From DATHVI01 sp035461385 (GTDB lineage: Bacteria > Actinomycetota > Thermoleophilia > Solirubrobacterales > 70-9): 12,596 nt of DNA. Positions 6,341 through 12,355 of the stretch are shown piece after piece. Made by a program: the position numbers and the translations under genes. Position 1 is the first letter of the stretch, and every line of letters starts with the position of its first letter. The stretch lies in the NCBI GenBank assembly GCA_035461385.1, contig DATHVI010000103.1, positions 1 through 12,596 on the forward strand, given 5' to 3'. The notes under the pieces are model-generated. The model saw only the letters and a program-made list of their open reading frames with translations, did not search any database and was not told the DNA's origin.

Positions 6341-7068
6341 CACGCATCCTCCTCGTCGACGATCGCGACCGCCCGCACGGGCGCCGCCGTCGTGCCCACC
6401 CACTTCACCGGCAGCACGCTGAGCTCGAAGCCGTACGGACGGCCGATCTGCTCGAGGTTCATCAGGTTCTCGAGGTGCCAGTACTCCTCGTCCCACATCA
6501 CCCGGTGGGCCTCCCAGAACATCTCGCGCTCGAACATCGCCCAGACCGGGGGGTCGAACGTGATCGCGTCGCAGCCCATCATCCGCACCCCGCGCTCGAT
6601 CAGCCAGCGCGTCGCCTCGGCGCTCATCCCGGGATGGTCGGTTCGGTAGCGCTCCTCGGTGTTGTAGGCGCCGGCGCCGGTGTGGATGAGGACGATGTCG
6701 CGCTCCTTGAGCGCGTAGCCGATCCGGTCGAGCTCGGCCTCGACCTCGGCGGCGGAGATCACGTGGCCGCTCTCGGCGTCGGTGAAGTCGAGCAGGACGC
6801 CGTCGGAGATGCAGTAGTCGAGCGGGATCGTGTCGGCGCCTCCGGCGTCGGGCACGATGTGGCGGCGCGAGTCGCAGTGGGTGCCGATGTGGTCGTTCAA
6901 GACGACGAGGTTGCTCGCGGTGAGCGACGTGACGCCGTGCGCGGCCGCCCCGATCCGCTCCGCGAACTCCTCGTGGCTCTCGTACACGCACAGCGCCGGA
7001 GGCGGCACCCGGGGGAACGTGAGCATGTCGGCGTGGACCGGCATCGAGAGGTCGACGATCCGCCTCAT
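6340..7068 (-). CDS. Cyclase-family metal-dependent hydrolase
   Basis: This 242-residue member of the cyclase family (PF04199; relatives include KynB kynurenine formamidase and isatin hydrolase) starts with the typical RRIVDLSMPVHADMLTFP. The metal-binding motif is H-I-G-T-H-C-D-S-R-R-H, giving His60, His64, Asp66 and His70. The spacing is one residue-pattern variant of the usual H-x-GTH-x-D-x-P-x-H, with Arg at the Pro position. Later motifs are IVLIHTGAG (about 105-113) and GCDAITFDPPVW, and it closes with YGFELSVLPVKWVGTTAAPVRAVAI. The family hydrolyses amides, lactams and similar ring bonds using Mn or Zn. It shares an ATGA overlap with the GntR gene upstream and a TGATG overlap with the ATP-grasp gene downstream. 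It is the second cyclase of the operon and is clearly different from the HD-fused one, so the two probably act on different intermediates. Confidence 0.92.
   Translation of the reverse strand: MRRIVDLSMPVHADMLTFPRVPPPALCVYESHEEFAERIGAAAHGVTSLTASNLVVLNDHIGTHCDSRRHIVPDAGGADTIPLDYCISDGVLLDFTDAESGHVISAAEVEAELDRIGYALKERDIVLIHTGAGAYNTEERYRTDHPGMSAEATRWLIERGVRMMGCDAITFDPPVWAMFEREMFWEAHRVMWDEEYWHLENLMNLEQIGRPYGFELSVLPVKWVGTTAAPVRAVAIVDEEDA
6348..6353 (-). promoter_or_regulatory. Shine-Dalgarno site of the ATP-grasp gene
   Basis: AGGAGG read on the minus strand lies seven bases before the ATG at 6340. It is embedded in the Glu-Glu-Asp codons at the end of the cyclase gene, so the acidic tail of one protein doubles as the ribosome-binding site of the next. 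Confidence 0.7.
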
Positions 7069-7817
7069 CGAGGCTCCTCCTCGGTCATCGGCGCAAGCAG
7101 CTTCGCGGCGTCGATCAGGTGCCGGTACATCGCGTCGGCGGCGGCGTCGGCGTCGCGCGCGCGCAGTGCCTCGAGGATCGGCACGTGGCGCTCCGAGAGG
7201 GCGAGCAGGTCGAGTCCGGGCTGCGAGACCGAGATGTAGGTGCGCGAGTAGGGCTCGAGCAGCGACCACTGCCGCTCGAGCATCGCGTTGCCCGAGGCGT
7301 GGACGATCGTCGCGTGAAACGAGGCGTTGGCGAGCGACTGATCGTGCGCATCGCCGCGCCGCGCGGCGGCGCGCATCGCGTCGAGGAGCTCGGCGAGCCG
7401 CGCCAGCTGCGCCTCGGTGATCCGCTCGGCGGCGAGCCGGGCGCCGAGCGCCTCGAGCGCCGCCCGCACCGGGAACGCCTCGAGCAGCTCCTCGGCGGAG
7501 AACGCCCGCACCGAGCAGCCTCGATGCGGCTCGCGGACCACGCAGCCGAGCTGCTCGAGGCCGTGGAGGGCCTCGCGGACGGGCGCCTGCGAGACGCCTA
7601 GCTCCTGGGCGATCCGGGTCTCGACCAGCCGCGACCCCGGGGGATAGGCCCCGGAGACGATCCGCTGCAGGATCAGGTCCTTGATCTGCTCGCGGAGGTT
7701 CGCGCGGCTGATCTGGGCGTCGTCACCGGAGGTCGGCGGCGCCGCGCGGCCGCCGTCGGCGGCCGGTCCCGGGCGGACCGAGCCGGGCGCGCGGGGGCTC
7801 TGCTTCGAGACCGTCAA
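7065..7817 (-). CDS. GntR-family regulator, FadR/FCD subfamily
   Basis: The product is 250 residues. A low-complexity N-terminal tail (1-35) precedes a GntR winged helix at about 37-105: LREQIKDLILQRIVSGAYPPGSRL, then ELGVSQAPVREAL as the recognition region and GCVVREPHRGCSV as the wing. An all-helical FCD ligand domain follows (about 110-240). Three metal-type histidines, His168 (ASFHATIVHASGN), His211 (SERHVPILEAL) and His233 (YRHLIDAA), are spaced 43 and 22 apart as in metal-binding FCD proteins. The acidic ligand expected four residues before the first His is Asn164. Such regulators usually repress catabolic genes and release DNA on binding an organic acid. The only credible start is TTG at 7817, forming a TTGA overlap with the upstream stop. 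Lying inside the operon, it probably regulates itself and the pathway. Confidence 0.92.
   Translation of the reverse strand: MTVSKQSPRAPGSVRPGPAADGGRAAPPTSGDDAQISRANLREQIKDLILQRIVSGAYPPGSRLVETRIAQELGVSQAPVREALHGLEQLGCVVREPHRGCSVRAFSAEELLEAFPVRAALEALGARLAAERITEAQLARLAELLDAMRAAARRGDAHDQSLANASFHATIVHASGNAMLERQWSLLEPYSRTYISVSQPGLDLLALSERHVPILEALRARDADAAADAMYRHLIDAAKLLAPMTEEEPR
7074..7081 (-). promoter_or_regulatory. Shine-Dalgarno site of the cyclase gene
   Basis: AGGAGGAG on the minus strand lies five bases before the ATG at 7068, inside the Glu-Glu-Glu codons that end the GntR gene. Confidence 0.7.
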
Positions 7818-8104
7818 GGCAGCGTCTCGTAGAACTCGCGCTCGCGCGCCTCGAGGTTGGGGATCGCCTCGCCCTTGACGAGGCGGGTGAAGTGCTCGGA
7901 CTCCATGTGCGCCTCATAGCCGGCCTCGTCGTCGTACTGCTCGTAGAGGTAGAAGAGCCGTGGATCCTCGGGCGAGCGGTGGGCCTGGTAGAAGCGGTTC
8001 GCCGGCTCGGCCCTCGAGGGCTCGGTCATCTCGGCGCAGATCCTCGCGATCCGGTCCTCCTCGCCGGGCTTGGCGGTCCACTTCGCGGTCACCACGTAGG
8101 TCAT
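7814..8104 (-). CDS. Antibiotic biosynthesis monooxygenase (ABM) domain protein, quinol monooxygenase-like
   Basis: This small 96-residue protein fits the dimeric ferredoxin-like ABM fold (PF03992, YgiN-like). It opens with strand MTYVVTAKWTAKPGEEDRI, then NRFYQAHRSPEDPRLFYLYEQYDDEAG and the conserved EAHMESEHF region (64-72), matching the family's Y-x-x-H-x-x-S-x-HF. Characterised members oxidise quinols or aromatic polyketides without a cofactor, while others only bind small ligands, so the activity is unproven. The TAG of the FAH gene abuts this ATG directly, and a strong AGGAG site sits eight bases upstream. Its own TGA overlaps the TTG of the regulator gene. A role in oxidising or isomerising an aromatic intermediate is plausible inference. 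Confidence 0.85.
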   Translation of the reverse strand: MTYVVTAKWTAKPGEEDRIARICAEMTEPSRAEPANRFYQAHRSPEDPRLFYLYEQYDDEAGYEAHMESEHFTRLVKGEAIPNLEAREREFYETLP

Positions 8105-8944
8105 CTAGGTCGCTCCTTTCGCTCCGATTGCGTTCCTCAACACGCCGATCCCATCGACCTCGAGCTCGACGACGTCGCCCGGAGCGAGCCGGCGGTCGAG
8201 CTCGAGCCCCGAGCCCCCGGCGGCGGTGCCCGATCCGAGGACCTCGCCGGGGCGGAGGGTCTGCGAGCGCGACGCGTAGGCGATCATGTCGGCGAACGTG
8301 TGGTGCATGCTCGCCGAGGTGTCCTCGCCCCAGAGCTCGCCGTTCACCCGCACCCGCATCGCAAGGTCGGATGCGTCGAGCTCGTCGGCGCTCACCAGGC
8401 AGGGACCGAGGACGTTCGATCCATCCCAGTCCTTCGCCTTGCCCGGGCCCATGCCGACCGGCAGCTCGCGGGCCTGCACGTCGCGGGCGGAGACGTCGTT
8501 CCAGATCGTGTAGCCGAAGATGCAGGCGTCGGCCTCGGCGGCCGATACGTCGCGGACCTCGCGGCCGATCACGGCGGCGAGCTCGAGCTCGTGGTCGAGG
8601 TGATCGGTCCACTCAGGCCACGGGATCTCCTCGTCGGGCCCGATCACCGTGTCGGGCAGGCCCTTGTAGTAGGCCGGGACCTCGTACCACTCGTCCGGGA
8701 TCGGCCTCCCGAGGCGGGAGAGCGCCGCCTTGAGGTGGCCCTCGAAGGCGAGGAAGTCGCGCAGCGAGCGCGGCCGCAACGGCGCTTCGAGCCGAGCATC
8801 GCCGACCGCGCGGCGCTCGCCGGCCGGGGCGCCGGCGGCGATGTAGGCGACCATGTCGCCGTCGAAGCCGAGGTCGAAGACGCCGTCGTCGGTGAGCTCG
8901 CCGACCCGCGGCCCGGCTTCGGAGTCGTAGGTCACGAGGCGCAT
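8105..8944 (-). CDS. Fumarylacetoacetate hydrolase (FAH) family protein
   Basis: This 279-residue protein has a short N-terminal domain (MRLVTYDSEAGPRVGELTDD) and a FAH C-terminal domain. The divalent metal site is E-x-E...D: Glu119 and Glu121 (LDHELELAAVIG) and Asp150 (IWNDVSARDVQ). Other family features are the His70 region (LAFEGHLKAAL), the loop GPGKAKDWDGSNVLGPCLV (166-184) and GSGTAAGGSGLE (238-249). The family covers fumarylpyruvate and acylpyruvate hydrolases, 2-oxo-hepta-enedioate decarboxylase/isomerases and related C-C bond hydrolases of aromatic catabolism. The length and domain order suit that group; the exact substrate is not readable. The start at 8944 overlaps the [2Fe-2S] gene by 13 bases. 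A GGTG five bases upstream may serve as ribosome-binding site. Confidence 0.93.
   Translation of the reverse strand: MRLVTYDSEAGPRVGELTDDGVFDLGFDGDMVAYIAAGAPAGERRAVGDARLEAPLRPRSLRDFLAFEGHLKAALSRLGRPIPDEWYEVPAYYKGLPDTVIGPDEEIPWPEWTDHLDHELELAAVIGREVRDVSAAEADACIFGYTIWNDVSARDVQARELPVGMGPGKAKDWDGSNVLGPCLVSADELDASDLAMRVRVNGELWGEDTSASMHHTFADMIAYASRSQTLRPGEVLGSGTAAGGSGLELDRRLAPGDVVELEVDGIGVLRNAIGAKGAT
8113..8117 (-). promoter_or_regulatory. Shine-Dalgarno site of the ABM gene
   Basis: AGGAG (within GAAAGGAGC) on the minus strand lies eight bases before the ATG at 8104, at the 3' end of the FAH coding sequence. It is one of the clearest ribosome-binding sites in the operon. Confidence 0.7.
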
Positions 8945-9372
8945 CGACGCACCGCCTCGGTGATCTTGAGGTAGGAGCCGCAGCGGCAGAGGTTGCCGCC
9001 GAGGGCGCGGGCGATCTCCTCGTCGCTCGGCTCGGGGTCCTCGGCGAGGAGCGCCTTCGCGGTGAGCACGAACCCCGGCGTGCACCAGCCGCACTGGAAC
9101 GCGTGCGCCTCGCTGAACGCGCGCCCGACCGGATCCGAGTCCTCGAGCCCCTCGGCGGTCGTCACCTCCTTGCCCTCGACCTGCGGCGTCAGGGTGAGGC
9201 AGGCCGAGATCGGCTCGCCGTCGACGAGGACCGTGCATGCGCCGCAGACCCCGATCCCGCACGTCAGCCGCACCGACCCCAGCCCCTCGCGCCGCAGCGC
9301 GTCGACCAGCATCTCGTCGCTGCTTGCCTCGATCGTCGCCGGGCGGCCGTTCAGGAGCAGCTCGACCCTCAT
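8932..9372 (-). CDS. Molybdenum hydroxylase, small [2Fe-2S] subunit
   Basis: This 146-residue subunit has all eight cysteines for two [2Fe-2S] clusters. The N-terminal plant-ferredoxin-like cluster uses Cys38, Cys43, Cys46 and Cys58 (TCGIGVCGACTVLVDG). The C-terminal helical cluster uses Cys94, Cys97, Cys129 and Cys131 (FQCGWCTPGF, NLCRCGSY). In xanthine oxidase-family enzymes these clusters carry electrons from the molybdenum centre to FAD. The length is slightly under the usual 150-165 and the chain ends soon after the last helix. The ATG overlaps the large-subunit stop as ATGA, supporting stoichiometric translation. It sits third in the FAD-Mo-FeS gene order. Confidence 0.96.
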   Translation of the reverse strand: MRVELLLNGRPATIEASSDEMLVDALRREGLGSVRLTCGIGVCGACTVLVDGEPISACLTLTPQVEGKEVTTAEGLEDSDPVGRAFSEAHAFQCGWCTPGFVLTAKALLAEDPEPSDEEIARALGGNLCRCGSYLKITEAVRRCAS

Positions 9373-11453
9373 CGCTGCGCCTCGAGCGCGCGGGGGTGGC
9401 CGGCGCGCGAATCGATCGCCGCGAGCACCCGCTCGGCGCTGATCGGGAGCTCGGTGACGTGGAGGTCGAGCGATGCGAGCGCGTTCCCGATCGCGGCGGG
9501 ACCGGGGGGGAGGGCCGTCTCGCCCAGTCCATGGACCGCGGCGCCGTCGCGCTCGATCAGCTCGTGCGTGAGCGCCGGGACGTCGCCGGCGGCGGGCAGG
9601 TTGTACTCGGAGAGGTTGGCGTTCGTGACCTGCCCGTCGGCGAAGTCGATCGCCTCGAACAGCGCCGTGCCGAGGCCCATCAACATCGAGCCCTCGTTCT
9701 GGAGCTCGGCACCGGGGCGGTTGACGACCCGGCCCGCGTAGGTCGCGGCGTGCAGGCGCTCGACGGCGATCCGGCCCGTTTCCTCGTCGACGCTGACGCT
9801 GGCCGCGGCGGCGCCCTGATGCCAGTGGGTCGACGCGATCCCCTGGCCGGTGTCGGGGTCGAGTCCGCCCTCGTTTCGGATCTCGCCGAACCCGCGCTCG
9901 CCGCCGTTCTGGCGCAGGTCGCGGACCGCCTCGGCCAGCGCACGACCCATCATGTAGGTCGAGCGGCTCGACGTCGTGCGGGTGTCGAACGGGGATCTGT
10001 CGGTGTCGGGATCGGGGATCACGACCTGTCCGGGCTCGCAGCCGAGCATCTGCGCGCCGAGGAGCTGCAGCGAGCGCCGCACCCCCTGGCCCATCTCGCA
10101 CGAGGCGCTGCGGATCACGTAGCCGACCGGGGTGCGCTCGACGGCGATCGCGGCCCGGCTCGGCGTCTGCATCCCCTTCAGCAGCACGCACAGCCCCTTA
10201 CCGTGGGGATCGGCCTCGTAGTCGACGGCGTCGGCGGCGGCCTGGAGGCACTCCTCGAAGTGGACGTCGTGCATCACCTCACCGGTGGCGAACTCGTCGC
10301 CGTCGCGGAGGAGGTTCCTCCGGCGCAGCTCGAGCGGGCTGATCTCGAGCTCGCGGGCGAGGATGTCCATCGTCCGCTCCGACGCCCACACCGACTGCAT
10401 CGCCCCGTAGCCGCGGAAGGCGCCATTCGGGGGCAGGTTGGTGTAGACCGCGAGCGAGTCGACCCTGACGTTGGGGATCCGGTAGGGCCCGACGCCGGCG
10501 TATCCCATCTTCGTCGCGACGCCCGGCCCGCAGTCGGCATACGCGCCGGTGTCGGCCCAGCACTCGACCTCCTTCGCGGTCAGCTCGCCGTCGCGGCGGG
10601 CGCCGACCCGCACCCGCACGACCGCCGGGTGTCGGTTGAGGGTGAGGAACTCCTCGGCGCGGTCGAGCACTGCCTTCACCGGCCGCTGCGCCTTCCGCGC
10701 CAGGCAGGCGACCAGCGCCTCGAGCCGGACGAAGGTCTTCGCCCCGAACGACCCGCCCATCGGCGGGGCGATGACTCGGATCGACTCCTCGGGAATCGAG
10801 AGCATCCCCGCGAGGTCGGTACGGGTGTTGAACGGCGTCTGGGTCGCGGTCCAGAGGGTGAGCCGCTCCCCGTCCCACTCGGCGAGCGCCGCGTGCGGCT
10901 CCATCGGCGCGTGGGCCGCGCTCGCCGTGCGGAAGGTCTCCTCGACGACCACGTCGGCGTCGGCGAATCCCCGGGCGATGTCGCCGTGGCGGACCCGGAA
11001 CCGGTGGCAGGCGTTCGAGCCCTCGATCGGCCGGACGCCGATCGAGACCGCGTCGTCGGCCGATCGACCGCCGCTCTCGTGGACGAGCGGCGCCTCGGGG
11101 GCCATCGCGTCGACCGGGTCGAAGACCGCGGGAAGCTCCTCGTAGTCGACCTCGATCAGCCGCGCCGCCGCGATCGCCGCCGCCCGGGTCGTCGCCGCGA
11201 CCGCCGCGACGACGTCGCCGACGTGCCGGGCCGGGTCGGCGAGCACCCGCTGGTCCTTCACCTGGCAGCCGTAGGGCCCGAGGTCGGCGACGTCCTCGGG
11301 GAGCAGCGCGACGCAGTCGGCCGGTAGCGCCGAGGCGTCGATCGAGCTGACGCGCGCGTGCGGATGGGGTGCGCGGACGAACGCCGCGTGGAGCATGCCG
11401 GGGCGCTCGGCGTCGACCGCGTACCGAGCCGCACCGCTGACGCGGGGATCCAT
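9369..11453 (-). CDS. Molybdenum hydroxylase, large molybdopterin-binding subunit
   Basis: This 694-residue catalytic subunit belongs to the xanthine oxidase/aldehyde oxidase family, which hydroxylates aromatic heterocycles, aldehydes or CoA thioesters with water as oxygen source. Visible elements are GMLHAAFVRAPHPHARV (19-35), MGGSFGAKT (232-240), GAFRGYGAMQ (344-353), EMGQGVRRSLQ (453-463), DTDRSPFDTRTTSSRST (483-499), and GLGETALPPGPAAIGNAL (642-659) with catalytic Glu645. The loop at 344-350 is of the hydroxylase type and has no cysteine corresponding to the VAYRCSFR of form I CO dehydrogenase. The protein starts close to the conserved core and is about 80-100 residues shorter than most CoxL-type subunits. 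The ATG at 11453 overlaps the FAD-subunit TGA by one base. The frame stays open farther upstream, but there it is a shadow of the FAD gene. No XdhC- or MobA-like maturation gene is in the window. Confidence 0.95.
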   Translation of the reverse strand: MDPRVSGAARYAVDAERPGMLHAAFVRAPHPHARVSSIDASALPADCVALLPEDVADLGPYGCQVKDQRVLADPARHVGDVVAAVAATTRAAAIAAARLIEVDYEELPAVFDPVDAMAPEAPLVHESGGRSADDAVSIGVRPIEGSNACHRFRVRHGDIARGFADADVVVEETFRTASAAHAPMEPHAALAEWDGERLTLWTATQTPFNTRTDLAGMLSIPEESIRVIAPPMGGSFGAKTFVRLEALVACLARKAQRPVKAVLDRAEEFLTLNRHPAVVRVRVGARRDGELTAKEVECWADTGAYADCGPGVATKMGYAGVGPYRIPNVRVDSLAVYTNLPPNGAFRGYGAMQSVWASERTMDILARELEISPLELRRRNLLRDGDEFATGEVMHDVHFEECLQAAADAVDYEADPHGKGLCVLLKGMQTPSRAAIAVERTPVGYVIRSASCEMGQGVRRSLQLLGAQMLGCEPGQVVIPDPDTDRSPFDTRTTSSRSTYMMGRALAEAVRDLRQNGGERGFGEIRNEGGLDPDTGQGIASTHWHQGAAAASVSVDEETGRIAVERLHAATYAGRVVNRPGAELQNEGSMLMGLGTALFEAIDFADGQVTNANLSEYNLPAAGDVPALTHELIERDGAAVHGLGETALPPGPAAIGNALASLDLHVTELPISAERVLAAIDSRAGHPRALEAQR

Positions 11454-12253
11454 CAGCTGACAGCCTCCACCGCGCGGCGGACCTCGGCTGCGATCACACG
11501 CCGGCGGTAGGCGGCCGATCCCCGCGCATCGGCGAGCGGCTTGATCCGCTCCCCGTAGCGCGCTCCGACCTCGGCCGGATCGCCGTCGCAGAGCTCGGGG
11601 AAGCTCTGCGGCGTCCCGGCGACGGCGCCGACGACGACGCGCCGGCCGCCGGACCCACTCGTCGCCGCGACCGCGACGCAGGGTCGGTCCTCGACCGAGC
11701 GGGAGCGGAACTTGCGGTACGCCGCTCGCGGGGGATGCGGCGGCACGCGGACCTCGACCAGGAGCTCGTCGGGCTCGATCGACGTCTGGTAGTGGCCGAC
11801 GACCAGCCCGCCGATCGGCAGCGAGCGCTCGCCACGCGGCGAGCGCAGGACCGCGCGGGCGTCGAGGGCGGCGAACGCCGCCGGGGGGTCGGAGGCATAG
11901 TCGGCATCGGCGAGGACGCCGCCGACGGTGGCCTGGTTTCGCACCCGCGGACTGGCGACGAGCGAGAACGCGCGCGCGAGCATCGGCCAGCGCTCGCAAA
12001 CGACCGCCGAGCGCTCGACCTCGCGGTGGGTCACCATCGCGCCGAGGCGGAGCTGTTCGCTCGCGACCTCGATCGTCCGCAGCTCCTCGACCGCGCCGAG
12101 CGACAGCAGCGCCTGCGGGGCGAGGAAGCCCTGGTTCATCAGGATGCCGAGGAACGTGCCGCCCGCGAGCACGGTGGCTTCGTCGCCGCGCTCGGCGCGC
12201 AGCGCAACCGCGTCCTCGACCGACCGCGGAGCGATCCACTCCGGCTCACTCAC
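11453..12253 (-). CDS. Molybdenum hydroxylase, medium FAD-binding subunit
   Basis: This 266-residue flavoprotein subunit of the xanthine oxidase family passes electrons from the iron-sulfur clusters to the acceptor. The two FAD-binding motifs are VLAGGTFLG (28-36, normally AGGTDL) and TVGGVLADADYASDPP (109-124, normally TIGGNLA...DP). YRKFRSRSVEDRPCVAVAA (179-197) begins the C-terminal domain. It is slightly shorter than the usual 280-295 residues. The start is GTG at 12253, supported by GAGGTG five bases upstream. It is the first gene after the repeat-containing gap, so translation here may initiate independently or be coupled through that gap. The [4Fe-4S] insertion typical of 4-hydroxybenzoyl-CoA reductase beta subunits is absent, which argues against that enzyme. 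Confidence 0.94.
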   Translation of the reverse strand: MSEPEWIAPRSVEDAVALRAERGDEATVLAGGTFLGILMNQGFLAPQALLSLGAVEELRTIEVASEQLRLGAMVTHREVERSAVVCERWPMLARAFSLVASPRVRNQATVGGVLADADYASDPPAAFAALDARAVLRSPRGERSLPIGGLVVGHYQTSIEPDELLVEVRVPPHPPRAAYRKFRSRSVEDRPCVAVAATSGSGGRRVVVGAVAGTPQSFPELCDGDPAEVGARYGERIKPLADARGSAAYRRRVIAAEVRRAVEAVS

Positions 12254-12302
12254 GAGGACACCTCACGGCACATGTCGGTCTCGCGACACAAGTGTCGCTC
12301 AC
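12246..12302 (-). other. Possible 18-codon micro-ORF in repeat copy 1
   Basis: A GTG-started frame reads VSDTCVARPTCAVRCPRE and stops at 12246-12248, overlapping the start of the FAD-subunit gene by eight bases. Its first seven codons are identical to those of the micro-ORF in the other copy. It may simply be a by-product of the repeat, and translation is unproven. Confidence 0.2.
12259..12264 (-). promoter_or_regulatory. Shine-Dalgarno site of the FAD subunit
   Basis: GAGGTG on the minus strand ends five bases before the GTG start at 12253. It overlaps the edge of the downstream repeat copy. Confidence 0.55.
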
Positions 12303-12355
12303 CTACGGAACCACTTCACGGCACATGCTGCGTTCGCGACACAAGTGTCGCTCAC
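12299..12355 (-). other. Possible 18-codon micro-ORF in repeat copy 2
   Basis: Directly after the TAG of the swivel-domain gene, a GTG-started frame reads VSDTCVANAACAVKWFRR and stops at 12299-12301, overlapping the next micro-ORF start as GTGA. The two frames tile the gap in the same coupled style as the real genes, but coding is unproven. Confidence 0.2.

Noticed and set aside
9237..11327. A 696-codon open frame on the plus strand opposite the molybdopterin subunit
   Set aside because: Its translation is rich in Arg, Asp, Gly and Val without any domain, while the opposite strand encodes a clear molybdopterin subunit. It is a GC-driven antisense shadow.
9369..12239. A 956-codon version of the molybdopterin subunit
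   Set aside because: Codons before 11453 are an out-of-frame reading of the FAD-subunit gene; conserved family sequence starts just after the ATG at 11453.
8932..12253. Aerobic carbon monoxide dehydrogenase (CoxMSL)
   Set aside because: The large subunit has GAFRGYG where form I CO dehydrogenase has a cysteine-bearing VAYRCSFR loop, and the operon context is catabolic.
12283..12351. Rho-independent terminators at the dyads
   Set aside because: The dyads have only a 2-base centre and no T-run on either strand, and a coupled gene follows; an operator or repeat element is more likely.
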